Source of the DNA: an uncultured Streptomyces sp.
Lineage (GTDB): Bacteria > Actinomycetota > Actinomycetes > Streptomycetales > Streptomycetaceae
Direction of reading: 5' to 3'
DNA length: 64,000 bases
NCBI RefSeq assembly: GCF_947488945.1
Contig: NZ_CANLBS010000015.1
Coordinates: 62,001 to 126,000, forward strand
Below the pieces are notes generated by a model. It did not search any database. It was given only the letters and a program-made list of their open reading frames with translations, and was not told the origin of the DNA. This document shows positions 1-9,408 of this stretch, one piece after another. The position numbers were made by a program, and so were the translations under genes. Each line of letters starts with the position of its first letter. Within the stretch, counting starts at the first letter, position 1.

Positions 1-1
1 T

Positions 2-457
2 CTCTTGCAGGAAGTACGACAGTGGTTCCCGCGGGGAGAGCGCTCGACTGACCTGCTGAGCCAACTGGATGCCTCGCTGCGAGTGGCAGCAGAGTTGGGC
101 CTGGAAGGCGGCAACCAGGTTCCAGCAATTCGCCAACTGTCTAAGACGATCGAGGACGCTGATTGGGCCAGTTTGACGGCCCTGGAACGGGACCTGGCCA
201 AGCTCACCCTCGACCTTGAGGTGCCTGCCACGATAACCGCCGCGCTGCAAGGCGTCGTCCCGATCAGGGATCCCCACCTGGCAGACATGCATCAACTGCT
301 TCAGCAGGCGGATGCGTTCCTTAGTGATGCGTTGCAGGCGGCCAAAGCGCGCGGGCAGACAGCCGCTAGCACCGCCAGTCAGCAAATGGGAGGGTTGATG
401 GACGCCTGGCAGCAAATCGCTCAGGACGCCCAGATGGCTTCGGAGGGCGAGGCATGA
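2..457 (+). CDS. C-terminal part of a dpd-locus protein (DpdH position), cut by the window edge
   Basis: The reading frame is open at the left edge, so the true start lies outside the window; a TTG at 5 is only the first possible start inside it. The visible 150 residues are mostly helical and rich in Leu, Ala, Gln and Asp, with no catalytic motif. The stop overlaps the next gene's ATG by 4 bases (ATGA at 454-457), so the two are probably translationally coupled. The following genes fit the order DpdI-DpdJ-DpdK of described dpd clusters, so this would be the tail of DpdH, reported as an ATPase-like protein. That name rests on gene order only, because the domain that would prove it is upstream. 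Confidence 0.55.
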   Translation, partial: LLQEVRQWFPRGERSTDLLSQLDASLRVAAELGLEGGNQVPAIRQLSKTIEDADWASLTALERDLAKLTLDLEVPATITAALQGVVPIRDPHLADMHQLLQQADAFLSDALQAAKARGQTAASTASQQMGGLMDAWQQIAQDAQMASEGEA

Positions 458-1134
458 GCACATCGGTTCTGGACAAGGCGCGCGCTCTTCAAAATCAGGC
501 GCGGCACATTGCCGAAGCGCAGAAGGACGCCGCCCAGCAGGAGCGCGTGGTGCGGCGCATCGAAGAGGTACGCAGCGCACTGGAGAAGGCCACCGGGCAG
601 ATGGAGGTTGCTGCGCTCCTCAAGGAGCGCACGGGGCAGTCGGTAAACCTGGCGTCCCTGGTTAGCGCGTATGAGCGTTTTGAGAACAAATCTCGTGGTG
701 GCCTTCCGGCCGACCGGGTGTTCACGGAAGCCCAAAAAGCGCTCGAGGCCTGCGCCAAGGAGTTCGCTTCCGCGATTTGGGAGGCCTGGGTGGTATGGGC
801 GCGGGCACGTGTGAGCGAGGTGTCATCGGTGCGTTTCGCGGCCCTGGCTCCGGCGGAACGCCGTGAGGCGGAGACATTGCTACAGGACATGCGCCGGCAT
901 GCCGAGCGCAAGACCGTCGACGGCACTGTGATCCGCGCCTTTTGTACCGCTTACGCGGATTTGGCGCGTCTTTTGGAGCACGCGCCCAGCGATGTGCCGG
1001 CGAAACTCGCCCAGTTGATTGAGCGGATCGATGCAGGTGGGCTGACGCTACGCGACCTGAGTACGGGTGACATTGCGTTGCTGCGTGAATACGATCAGGA
1101 TGCTTGGATCTCTGTCACTCGGAAGGCGGATTGA
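454..1134 (+). CDS. Helical coiled-coil protein of the dpd locus (candidate DpdI)
   Basis: A 226-residue protein starting ATG at 454, inside the stop of the previous gene. About residues 5-60 are Ala/Gln/Glu/Arg-rich with heptad spacing, suggesting a coiled coil; the rest is predicted helical, with the Trp-rich patch AIWEAWVVWARARV near residue 105. It has no signal peptide, membrane segment or enzyme motif. It sits 6 bases before the large helicase and probably works in the same complex. The DpdI assignment is by position between a DpdH-like end and the DpdJ-like helicase; DpdI proteins are reported as small proteins of unknown function. It could be an unrelated adaptor. Confidence 0.6.
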   Translation: MSTSVLDKARALQNQARHIAEAQKDAAQQERVVRRIEEVRSALEKATGQMEVAALLKERTGQSVNLASLVSAYERFENKSRGGLPADRVFTEAQKALEACAKEFASAIWEAWVVWARARVSEVSSVRFAALAPAERREAETLLQDMRRHAERKTVDGTVIRAFCTAYADLARLLEHAPSDVPAKLAQLIERIDAGGLTLRDLSTGDIALLREYDQDAWISVTRKAD

Positions 1135-1140
1135 CGGTCG

Positions 1141-4100
1141 GTGGCTTCGCAAACGGTTCCCAGTCGCGCTCTGCTTGGACGTGCACTCACGGTGCTTGAA
1201 GATCTTGAGTTGCCGTTGCTGTCCTGGGGGGTGACGGAGGGAGCCTTGACGCACGATGAGGTGGTGCGCGCGCTGTGGAGGCTGGCTGAACAGGACCCCG
1301 AGGCTGCTCATATGGGGGGCGAGGGACTGCTGGAAAGCCTGGTGCAGCGGCATCTGCTATTCCGTTTGCCCAACGGTCCCGAACGCTACCGCACACGTCT
1401 GGCAGAGGGTGTGCGGCTGACCGCGACCTTGCGCCAGTCTTTTGCCCCGCGGGGTTTTCGGCCCGGGTCGTCGCAACTCCCGGAGCGGTGGTGGGAGCAG
1501 GGCCGGCGTTTGGTGGCGGACTACCGCCTGCACGTAGCCGAACGCCGTTATCCGAAGCGGAACATACACGCCGCCGACGCGATAGCCGAGATGGCCCAGG
1601 TGACCGGGTGGACGAACCTGCACGCTGAGGTGGCGCGCAGCCAGATCGGCAACTACTCCCTGTCCCGGTTTCAAGTCGACGCCACCAAAGCGGTGCTGCA
1701 GGGCCTGCAAGCGGCCGACTCACGCGGCATCGTGGTCAGCGCCGGCACCGGCAGTGGCAAAACGCTGGCGTTTTATCTGCCCGACTTTGCGGCCCTGGCG
1801 CACGATCAGCGCCGCAACGCGGTGCATACCCTGGCGTTGTATCCGCGGGTGGAGTTGCTGCGGGACCAGTTGCAAGACGCAGTGGCAGGAAATCTTCGGC
1901 TGATGCAGCAGGGCTTGAGCGCGCCGCGAATCGGCGTGCTGTATGCCAAGACCCCGTGGGAGGCAGCAAATCTTACTCAGCCTGACGCCAAACGCGGGGG
2001 TGCAGCCTGGCCGGTGTTGGGGAATGGTTTCGTCTGCCCCTACCTGGGGTGCCCCTCGTGTGATGGCGGCCAGTTGGTGTGGTCGCGTCGCGACATCGAG
2101 CAGCAGCGGGAAGTGCTGCAGTGCGCGAAGTGTCGCCGCCAGTTGCCGGCGGGGATGGTGGCACTGACGCGGCAGTCGCTGCGCCAGGACGCTCCCAAGT
2201 TGCTCTTCACCACCACCGAGATGCTCAACCGGGCTAGTTCGGGGTCGGCGCTGGGGCGGGTACTGGGCTGGGTGCCGGGGGCGGGGCCGCGGGTGGTGCT
2301 GCTGGACGAGGTACACACGCACTCCGGCTCGACCGGCGCGCAGACCGCCTTGTTGTTGCGGCGATGGCGCTATGCCCGGCGCACCCCGGTGACGTTTGTG
2401 GGGCTGAGTGCCACGCTGCGCCATGCCGATCAGTTCATGGCCCAACTGACCGGTCTGGCGCCGGAGAAGGTCACCTTGATCCAGCCGCATCCGGCCGATA
2501 TGGAGAGCGAGGGACGCGAGTACGCGCTGGCGCTGCGGGGCGATCCCGTCTCGGGCGTGAGTTTGCTGTCGGTGGCGATCCAGACCGCCATGCTGCAGGG
2601 TCGACTCCTTGACCACAACACCCCTTTGCAGCAGTCCCTTCACGGCAGCCGGGGCTTTCTGTTCACCGATGACCTGGACGTCACCAATCGGTTGTACGAC
2701 GACTTGCGGGATGCCGAAGGCGGCCAGAGAGGTCGGCAAGCGCAGCGCAAGCCCCTCAAGCCGGTGTTGGCGGCGCTACGCAGTCCGGACCTGCCCGCAC
2801 AAGATATCCGGTATGCGTTGGGCCAGTCGTGGAACCTTCCCGAACGGATCGGGCACCACCTCAGCCAAGACCTGACTCAGAGGCCGCTAACGATCGGGCG
2901 GACCTCATCGCAGGATGCCGGTGTGGATGCAGAGGCCCATCTGGTCGTGGCGACGGCGTCACTCGAGGTGGGCTTCAACGATCCCCGCGTCGGATTGGTA
3001 CTGCAGCACAAGGCCCCCCATGACGCTGCCTCCTTCCTTCAACGACGTGGGCGTGCCGGGCGTGAGCGTGGCACGCGGCCGTTGACGGTGGTGACGCTGA
3101 CCGACTTCGGGCGGGACCGGTTGGCCTACCAGGGCTACGACGCGCTGTTCTCCCCCGAGGTTGCCGCGCGGTCTCTGCCGTTGGGTAACCGCCACATCGT
3201 CAAAATTCAGGGCGCCCAAGCACTGGTGGACTGGCTGGGCATCCGGTTGCGTCAGCGCAGGATCGAGGCGGACGCGCGCCATCTTCTGACCGGGATGGCT
3301 ACTCCGACGCCAGGTGAGAAGTATTCGCGGGCACGGCACCAGATGCGGGTTGATCTTGCTGCTTTGCTGGACGGCGACGATCGGTTGCTAGCCGATCTGA
3401 CCGTGCACCTGCAGCGGTCTTTTGCACTGGATGACGACGGTGTGCTGGCGCTGCTGTGGGAACAGCCGCGGTCGCTGATGCTCGCGGTCGCGCCGACCAT
3501 CCTGCGGCGCCTTCAGGTGGGCGACAATGCTGTGCACAACGATGCCGGAGCAGCTTCGTCCGCATTCTTGCCGGAGTTCATCACCCGCTCGCTGTTCGAT
3601 CCGTTGAATCTGCCCGAGGTGGAGCTCGAACTTCCGTTCCACGCTGACGGCGAGGAACGGTTGCCGGTGGGGCGGGCGCTGGCGGAAGCAGTCCCCGGCC
3701 GGGTCAGCCGCCGCTACGGCTACCAAAGCGACCGTCACCGCACCTGGCTGCCGGTCCCAGTTGGCACGAGTGACGTCACCATCGATTTGAAGAAGATCGT
3801 CAAGCTGGGATTTCCGCAAGGCCGGTGGAACAGCGGCCGCGGAGATGTGGGGACGCTGCTAGTCACGCGTCCCCAAACATTGATCCTTGCCGCACCTGAT
3901 GAAGATGTGGCCAGCCATTCCCAAGGGCGTCCAGTGTGGGCGAGCGAGTTTGTACGCAACTGGTCGGGCGGCCCCATCGAGGCCGCCGTGCCGGAGTTGG
4001 CGGCCTGGCAAGGCCGCATTGCGCGGGTTGGCTTTGCCACGCACGCGGCGGGCAACCCCATCGAAGTGCGGCGCATGACCTACGGCGCCGAATGCGATGT

Positions 4101-5643
4101 CGCGCGTGGCACGCCGGTGAAACGGGAACGGGTGTCGGTCCGTTACACCCTGGACGGCGAAGCCGCCGCTATGGGGTTTGCCTCCATTGTCGATGCGCTC
4201 CAGGTCGGGGTTTCGGCTTTGGATGTCACCGCGCCACGGATCGTGGAGCATCTTCACTCACGACAGTGGCGTACGAAGGCGTTCACCCGCATCGTCGCTG
4301 AGGATCCGCGTATCAGCGCGCACGCCAATGTGTTCCAGCGGGGCTGGCTGGCGCTGGTCTACCTGGCCGCATTCGCTGTACGGGGGCTACACAAGGAGAC
4401 ACCAGAGGCAATCCACGCGGCTTTGACCGGTGGGGCGTGGCGCGAGCAGGTGGAGCAGATCATCCAGATGCTGTACCGGCAAGACCCGATAGCCGGTGGT
4501 CCACAAGCAACGGGTGGCGGAGCTGCCGACAGGGTGACAGCAGATCTGGAAGCGCTCAGCCAGCAGCCAGATGTGACGCAGGCCATGGATGAGGCGGGTG
4601 CACTGCTGTTTTCTGCGGAGATTGCGTCGGTCACCGCCGATCTGGCCCGTCGCACCTACCGTGACACGCTGGCCGCGGCCATTCTGGAGGCTGTGTTGCG
4701 TATATGTCCCGATGCCCAGGACGGTGACGTGACCCTCGATGTGGTGACCGGCAGTGACGAGATCGACACGATCTGGATCAGTGAGACGTCGGAAGGTGGC
4801 CTGGGCATCATTGAGGCTCTGGCCTACCGCTACGGCGAAGATCCGGCCCGCTTTTGGGCACTGGTTGCGTCTGCGTTGCGGCCCAACGCCTATGAGTGCA
4901 CCGATCGGCGGCTGACGGACCTGCTGCGGCATGTCATGGATGAGGAGCCGGGCGGGGAGTTGGCCCACGCAATGGGACAGGTGCGGGCTGCGCAGTCGGC
5001 AGGCAAAGCGACGAAGGCCCTAGAGCAGGTCCGCGCGGCATGGTCGGGGTTGGATGGCGCGCCTCGGCATGCTGATGTGGCGGCGTTGGCGACGCGGTTG
5101 CTGCGTCCAGGCTCGGATCGGATGACGGATGCCTCCGCATGGGCGCTGATTCAAGCCTGGGATGGTCTGGAAGAGGCCCTCGGTATCGAGGTCGATGCCC
5201 GGGTGGTGGCGTATGCGGCTGGGGCCGGTGGGTTGCCGCTGCCTCGGCCTTTGACGTCGGATCAGGCGTTCAGCATGCTGTGGCCGCGTGGTGATCAGGC
5301 CCGCAACCATCACCTGGAGTCGTATCAGCCCTACCGGGACGGTGAGCGGCCGACCGTACTGGATCGGCTGCTGGTTGCGGCGGTGCATGCGCAGGATGTG
5401 CCGCGGATCGACGGCACGGCCAAGGACTGGGTTGAGCAGTATCAGAAGATGCTGGCCCAGGTCAGGGAAGTAGATGTGGTGCTGCCTCTGAACCGGCCGG
5501 AGGCGCTGCGTACGGTGATGCTGCAGGTGCCGCTCGTAAAGGTGGACCGCGACGTGATGAGCCTGTTTGGAGAAGTAACTCAAGTGAGCCGCGATCCCGA
5601 GCACGTGCTAGTGCGATGCGTCATCAAGGAATCGGAGCAGTGA
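1141..5643 (+). CDS. dpdJ: DEVH-box superfamily 2 helicase with C-terminal DUF1998-like region (DpdJ-like)
   Basis: A 1,500-residue protein with GTG start at 1141, 6 bases after the preceding stop. Helicase motif I is GTGSGKT (residues 202-208), motif II is DEVH (389-392), motif III SAT is near 425, motif V is around VVATASLEVGFND (~603-615), and motif VI is QRRGRAGR (~635). A cysteine cluster, C299-x4-C304-x2-C307 with C328-x2-C331, lies between motifs I and II and looks like an inserted zinc ribbon. The C-terminal third has a GGLG segment (SEGGLGIIEAL) reminiscent of DUF1998, a domain found in defence helicases such as DrmA of DISARM and in Lhr/MrfA-like helicases. With the next gene it matches the DpdJ-DpdK pair of 7-deazaguanine systems. 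Inferred role: moving on or remodelling unmodified DNA during restriction. Confidence 0.8.
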   Translation: MASQTVPSRALLGRALTVLEDLELPLLSWGVTEGALTHDEVVRALWRLAEQDPEAAHMGGEGLLESLVQRHLLFRLPNGPERYRTRLAEGVRLTATLRQSFAPRGFRPGSSQLPERWWEQGRRLVADYRLHVAERRYPKRNIHAADAIAEMAQVTGWTNLHAEVARSQIGNYSLSRFQVDATKAVLQGLQAADSRGIVVSAGTGSGKTLAFYLPDFAALAHDQRRNAVHTLALYPRVELLRDQLQDAVAGNLRLMQQGLSAPRIGVLYAKTPWEAANLTQPDAKRGGAAWPVLGNGFVCPYLGCPSCDGGQLVWSRRDIEQQREVLQCAKCRRQLPAGMVALTRQSLRQDAPKLLFTTTEMLNRASSGSALGRVLGWVPGAGPRVVLLDEVHTHSGSTGAQTALLLRRWRYARRTPVTFVGLSATLRHADQFMAQLTGLAPEKVTLIQPHPADMESEGREYALALRGDPVSGVSLLSVAIQTAMLQGRLLDHNTPLQQSLHGSRGFLFTDDLDVTNRLYDDLRDAEGGQRGRQAQRKPLKPVLAALRSPDLPAQDIRYALGQSWNLPERIGHHLSQDLTQRPLTIGRTSSQDAGVDAEAHLVVATASLEVGFNDPRVGLVLQHKAPHDAASFLQRRGRAGRERGTRPLTVVTLTDFGRDRLAYQGYDALFSPEVAARSLPLGNRHIVKIQGAQALVDWLGIRLRQRRIEADARHLLTGMATPTPGEKYSRARHQMRVDLAALLDGDDRLLADLTVHLQRSFALDDDGVLALLWEQPRSLMLAVAPTILRRLQVGDNAVHNDAGAASSAFLPEFITRSLFDPLNLPEVELELPFHADGEERLPVGRALAEAVPGRVSRRYGYQSDRHRTWLPVPVGTSDVTIDLKKIVKLGFPQGRWNSGRGDVGTLLVTRPQTLILAAPDEDVASHSQGRPVWASEFVRNWSGGPIEAAVPELAAWQGRIARVGFATHAAGNPIEVRRMTYGAECDVARGTPVKRERVSVRYTLDGEAAAMGFASIVDALQVGVSALDVTAPRIVEHLHSRQWRTKAFTRIVAEDPRISAHANVFQRGWLALVYLAAFAVRGLHKETPEAIHAALTGGAWREQVEQIIQMLYRQDPIAGGPQATGGGAADRVTADLEALSQQPDVTQAMDEAGALLFSAEIASVTADLARRTYRDTLAAAILEAVLRICPDAQDGDVTLDVVTGSDEIDTIWISETSEGGLGIIEALAYRYGEDPARFWALVASALRPNAYECTDRRLTDLLRHVMDEEPGGELAHAMGQVRAAQSAGKATKALEQVRAAWSGLDGAPRHADVAALATRLLRPGSDRMTDASAWALIQAWDGLEEALGIEVDARVVAYAAGAGGLPLPRPLTSDQAFSMLWPRGDQARNHHLESYQPYRDGERPTVLDRLLVAAVHAQDVPRIDGTAKDWVEQYQKMLAQVREVDVVLPLNRPEALRTVMLQVPLVKVDRDVMSLFGEVTQVSRDPEHVLVRCVIKESEQ

Positions 5644-6158
5644 TCACGCCGCGCACTCTGCGCACCAACGCACGCAGCGCGTTGCGCGCGGACTCGCTGA
5701 TCCGCACGGCGCTGTTGGCGCAGTTGGCCGGTGGGCAGGGCGAGTTGTGGCTGGTGTCGGCGTGGATCAGCGATGTGGAGTTGGTAGACAACTCCGATGG
5801 CTCCTTCGACTATGTGCTCGGCGAGGACCCACCGGAGCGCTGCCGTTTGTCGGATCTGCTGGTGCTGCTGGCACGGGCCGGAATGACCGTGCGTGTAGTG
5901 ACTCGGCCGACCGTGGCCAATGAGGCCTTCGTGCAACGCTTGCACGCGGGTGCAGACTCGACCTGTGACCTGCGAGTGGTCGAAGACGACGACGTTCATG
6001 AAAAGTGTTTGGTGGGTCCGGGATGGATCTTCCAGGGCTCGATGAACTTCACTCGCAACGGCCTGGCCCGTAACAAGGAACAGATCACATATGCCGTGGA
6101 CGAGCGCGCCGCTGCGCAGGCTCTGGTCGAGTTTCAGCACGAGTGGGAGCGGGCGTGA
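5640..6158 (+). CDS. dpdK: Phospholipase-D-type nuclease (DpdK-like)
   Basis: I chose the GTG at 5640, which overlaps the helicase stop as GTGA and has AAGGA about 9 bases upstream; an upstream in-frame ATG at 5616 is less likely. The 172-residue product has one HKD-type motif: HEKCLV followed by GSMNFTRNG (roughly residues 123-142). That is the H-x-K...GS-x-N signature of PLD-family nucleases, though the Asp after HxK is not obvious. A single motif means it would act as a dimer, as BfiI-type PLD nucleases do. Its position after the helicase and its length fit DpdK. Inferred role: the cutting subunit acting on DNA lacking the deazaguanine mark. Catalytic activity is not proven by sequence. 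Confidence 0.75.
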   Translation: MITPRTLRTNARSALRADSLIRTALLAQLAGGQGELWLVSAWISDVELVDNSDGSFDYVLGEDPPERCRLSDLLVLLARAGMTVRVVTRPTVANEAFVQRLHAGADSTCDLRVVEDDDVHEKCLVGPGWIFQGSMNFTRNGLARNKEQITYAVDERAAAQALVEFQHEWERA

Positions 6159-8218
6159 AGAGCGCTGAGGAGACCCAGACAGGCCAGGACGGGACGCTGA
6201 AGGCGTTCGTCGATCTGTTTCTCAATCCGGTGCACAACGCCGCAGGCAAGCATCCGGAATGGTGCGCAGTGTTCCGGGACAGTGCCCTCCAAGCCCAGCG
6301 GGCACCCCTGGTGCTGCCGCGCCTGTGGGATGCGACAACTGAGTCCGCCTATTACGTGATCGCCCGACGGCCGAACGAGGCGGCCGTGGTACGTGATCTT
6401 CTGGTGGCTTTCGCCGGCCCGTCCATTGTGAAGGTCGGCTATGACGTTCCCGTAGACCTGGATGACGCTGATGTGATCGAGGCGGCTATTGCCGCCCGTT
6501 ACGGGCTTGCCAGCACGTTCAAGCTGCGGGCTCCGCGCGACAAGCGCAAGGAGTTGCACGGGGCGCTGACGCGGATGCTGGCGTTGGTGGAGCACAGTCC
6601 GCAGCGCGCGTGGTCGGCGCCCAAGCCGTTGGGCCGGTTGCTGACGGATTTTGAATCAGCGCTGGTGGGCGGTGCTCCACAGGTGGTCGCGGAGATTTTG
6701 GAACAGATAGGCCGGCAGGGCGGCCTATCTGTGGCCAACCTCAAACATCTTCAGATCAAGCGGCTGGCGGTGCTGGGCCGGGCTCAGGAGTTGCTTAACC
6801 TGCCGGGGTTGCGAGAGATCCTTTTGCAGGACCCTCCCCGGGCTGTGAAGGACATGGTCCTCAGCGCTATCTATTCCACCTGCATCGAGCCTGCGTTGGC
6901 CGAGGGATCTTTGGAGGATGCCTGCGCGGCGCTGGCGCAACCGCAGGTGCCGATAGCGTTGCTGGCCGAAGAAAATCCGGTGCACTTCAGTGATGCAGCC
7001 GCAGCGGCCCTACTGGTCGGTTTGCTGGCGCGCGGGCAGGTAACAGAGTTGGCCCGTGCCACTTCGGCCTTGGATGCGGTGCAGCGGTCGTCGGCAGTGC
7101 CAGCCGGCATGGACTCCTATCGCGCGACTGCTTCTGGCACCACTGCAGAAGAGGCAGACTCGGCAGCGGATGTCAGCGCCGCACGCTCCGCCCGCACAGC
7201 AGAAGCACCCCACGCCGGTGGCGCGGCGTGTCTGCCGGCATCGTGGGAAGAACTGCTCGCAGCTGTTGCCGACGCAGACAAGGCTGCGCTGCAGGTCTGC
7301 CGGGACATGGAGGCCGGCGGCAGCACCCAGTTGCCCTTGGCTACAGATGCCAGCGTGGATGCGACTTTGGCCGACCTGCTGTCCGGTTTGAGTGATGCGG
7401 GCTACGAGAACGTGTGGCGGTGCGCCCTGTCCCCGTTCTTGCAGGAGGTCGCCCGCAGCGCTACGTCCCTACCGTTGACTCTGTCGCAGATCACCGCCAG
7501 CAGTATCGGCCAGCGGCGCGATCCAGCGAATTTGGCTGTGCTTGATCTGCTGCTGGAATTGTTCTTGCGTACGTCGCCGTCCGCGGACGACTACGACGAG
7601 TTCCTTGAGTATCTGACCATGCGGGTGCAGGAGTGGGTTGCCTCGGAGACCGCCAGCCAGACACTGGACTTCGTCGACCGGTTGGCCGCCTTCGCCACCC
7701 CGGATCCGCAAATCCGCGCGCAGGCCGCACTGGAGTTGCTTGCCCCGCTGAATCGGCACGCCCAGCGACTCGACGAAGCGTGCCTGGCCTCGGCGCATTC
7801 CCTGTCCGACGAGTTGGAGTTGGGCCTTGTCTGGCCCGCCTGGCAGGCGGAGTCCAGCAGCGAGAGCGCCGTCACCATCTTGCCGGCTCATGTGCTGGTG
7901 TACGGCATGGATGCAGGCGTGCTGGAGCGCGTGCAGCAGTGGATGGCGGATCACTACCCTCAAGTAAAGATGTCGCTGTCCGGGGACAAGGTGGGCTCCA
8001 GCCGACTGCGGGAGGTGGCGCGCCATGCGGACTTCAGCGTACTGATCACACAGTGCGCCACCCATGCCGCCACCAATTTCATCAGCCAGCATGCGCAGGC
8101 GGTGGTGTATCCGAGGGGGGCCGGGTCGGTGTCGGTGGTTCGTGCCATCGTGGATGCGCTGCAGGATCGCTCTGCCCAACTGGCAGCCGCCGAGGATGGG
8201 CGTAAGCGCGGCAGATGA
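6155..8218 (+). CDS. Large dpd-locus protein with C-terminal DUF2325-like domain (possibly DpdD)
   Basis: I chose the GTG at 6155, again a GTGA overlap with the preceding stop, with GGAG just upstream; GTG 6143 is an alternative. The product is 687 residues. Residues ~1-560 are helical, with an Ala/Ser-rich low-complexity stretch near 325-350, and match nothing I recognise. The last ~100 residues (from about VLVYGMDAG through LITQCATHAAT to YPRGAGSVSVVRAI) resemble DUF2325: an N-terminal glycine loop, a C-x2-H pattern and a final G-S-hydrophobic segment, a Rossmann-like fold of unknown function. Transcription ends here against the convergent dpdB1. It could be DpdD by size and context, but this is a guess; the domain call is by eye. 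Confidence 0.5.
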   Translation: MKSAEETQTGQDGTLKAFVDLFLNPVHNAAGKHPEWCAVFRDSALQAQRAPLVLPRLWDATTESAYYVIARRPNEAAVVRDLLVAFAGPSIVKVGYDVPVDLDDADVIEAAIAARYGLASTFKLRAPRDKRKELHGALTRMLALVEHSPQRAWSAPKPLGRLLTDFESALVGGAPQVVAEILEQIGRQGGLSVANLKHLQIKRLAVLGRAQELLNLPGLREILLQDPPRAVKDMVLSAIYSTCIEPALAEGSLEDACAALAQPQVPIALLAEENPVHFSDAAAAALLVGLLARGQVTELARATSALDAVQRSSAVPAGMDSYRATASGTTAEEADSAADVSAARSARTAEAPHAGGAACLPASWEELLAAVADADKAALQVCRDMEAGGSTQLPLATDASVDATLADLLSGLSDAGYENVWRCALSPFLQEVARSATSLPLTLSQITASSIGQRRDPANLAVLDLLLELFLRTSPSADDYDEFLEYLTMRVQEWVASETASQTLDFVDRLAAFATPDPQIRAQAALELLAPLNRHAQRLDEACLASAHSLSDELELGLVWPAWQAESSSESAVTILPAHVLVYGMDAGVLERVQQWMADHYPQVKMSLSGDKVGSSRLREVARHADFSVLITQCATHAATNFISQHAQAVVYPRGAGSVSVVRAIVDALQDRSAQLAAAEDGRKRGR

Positions 8219-8224
8219 GGGGCA

Positions 8225-8253
8225 TTCACCGTGTCCGATCCAGGAACGGTGAA
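8225..8253. terminator. Inverted repeat between convergent dpd operons
   Basis: A perfect 8-base inverted repeat (TTCACCGT at 8225-8232, ACGGTGAA at 8246-8253) with a 13-base loop sits in the 48-base gap between two convergent stops. The position suits a bidirectional terminator, but the stem is short and there is no T-run. Confidence 0.45.
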
Positions 8254-8266
8254 CCCAGTCGGCCGG

Positions 8267-9370
8267 TCAGCCCCGCACGGTGCGCACCAGCAGGTCGGTG
8301 AGCAGGCGGATGTCGTTGGGGGTGTTTTGCAGGCCGTTCCAGCGGCGCTGTTCGCCGTCAGGGAAGCGCCACATGCCGGAGGTCCAGGCGGTGACCGGCA
8401 TCAGGCTCAGGATGGCGTTGCGGACTCGGTCGCAGTCGACGTCTTCGGCAGCCATGCCGTCGGTGAGGCTATCCATGACGAAGCCCATGGCTTGGATGCC
8501 TGCTCCGTGGCTGAGGCGGGACTGGCGGGGCGGGAGCTTCCAGGCGTCGCTGAAGGTTTCCTGCACGATGGCCCAAAAGGAGCGCAGGTGCAGCAGCATA
8601 CGTTCGACGTCGCCGGAGCCGTCTTCGGGGTTGCGGTACTGGTAGAGGGCCCCTTCGAAGAGGCTGTGCTCCAGCATGCGCAGCAGACTGGTGTCTTTGA
8701 TGTTGCCGTGGGGGGAGGTGGGGCTGGCGACGCGGCCGTAGAAGGGGCCCTTGCCGTCGGTGTTGAGGCGGGTCATCAACTGCGCTGGCAGGCGCTTGCG
8801 GGCGTAAGAGGGAGGGAGGTGTCCGCTGGTTTCGGGCAGCAGTTCGTGGATGAGGCCCTTGGGTAGCGGCTTGGTGGAGTTGACCAGGATGAACTGGGAG
8901 CGCTGGTCTTGTTGATCGTCGGCGATGAAGCCGACGGCAGCTACGGGGAATTCGGCCAGGTCCGCGTCGCGGATGGCGGCGCTGCGCTGCTGTCCGTCCA
9001 CGATCAGGGCGGGCTTTTCCTCATCGGGAAGGGATTCGTCGACGGGGATGACCAATTCTCCCGGGACGGAGTAGTCGACGCCGGCAGCCCGGCGTGCTCC
9101 GGTCTCGAACCTGACGGACTCGTCGAACGCCAGGACCAGGGCGTTGGGGAGCATGGCGTTGTCGGACTCGAGGTAGCGGCGGATGCCCCGGACGTGGCTG
9201 AGGACTTCGGGCCGCTGATAGCCCTGCAGGCTGCTGCTGTCGTCCCGCCGGACGCGGGAGACGGCGGCGAAGCTGTGGATCTTCTTGCCGTCGACAGCGA
9301 AGCAGTAGATTTTTCGCTCTCCCTGACGCACTTCAAGTGCAGGGAGCCTGAGTTCATAGCGGTCGGCCAT
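8267..9370 (-). CDS. dpdB: DpdB/DndB-like DGQHR-domain protein, paralogue 1
   Basis: Starting ATG at 9370, with AGGAG 5 bases upstream (preferred over ATG 9385), this encodes 367 residues. The core motif is IVDGQQRSAAI near residue 120, a variant of the DGQHR motif of DndB/DpdB proteins, followed by QRSQFILVNSTKPL. Other conserved pieces are GYQRPE near residue 45 and NALVLAF near 75. DpdB is known to be needed together with DpdA to insert preQ0 into DNA and belongs to a ParB-like/DndB-related fold. This gene lies last in dpdC-dpdB2-dpdA-dpdB1, 38 bases after the dpdA stop. A clearly related but different copy lies on the other side of dpdA, so each may give different sequence targeting, or one may be regulatory. 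Confidence 0.8.
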   Translation of the reverse strand: MADRYELRLPALEVRQGERKIYCFAVDGKKIHSFAAVSRVRRDDSSSLQGYQRPEVLSHVRGIRRYLESDNAMLPNALVLAFDESVRFETGARRAAGVDYSVPGELVIPVDESLPDEEKPALIVDGQQRSAAIRDADLAEFPVAAVGFIADDQQDQRSQFILVNSTKPLPKGLIHELLPETSGHLPPSYARKRLPAQLMTRLNTDGKGPFYGRVASPTSPHGNIKDTSLLRMLEHSLFEGALYQYRNPEDGSGDVERMLLHLRSFWAIVQETFSDAWKLPPRQSRLSHGAGIQAMGFVMDSLTDGMAAEDVDCDRVRNAILSLMPVTAWTSGMWRFPDGEQRRWNGLQNTPNDIRLLTDLLVRTVRG

Positions 9371-9408
9371 CGCATCTCCTGACATGGGTAAAAAGTAGAG
9401 GGCGGATC

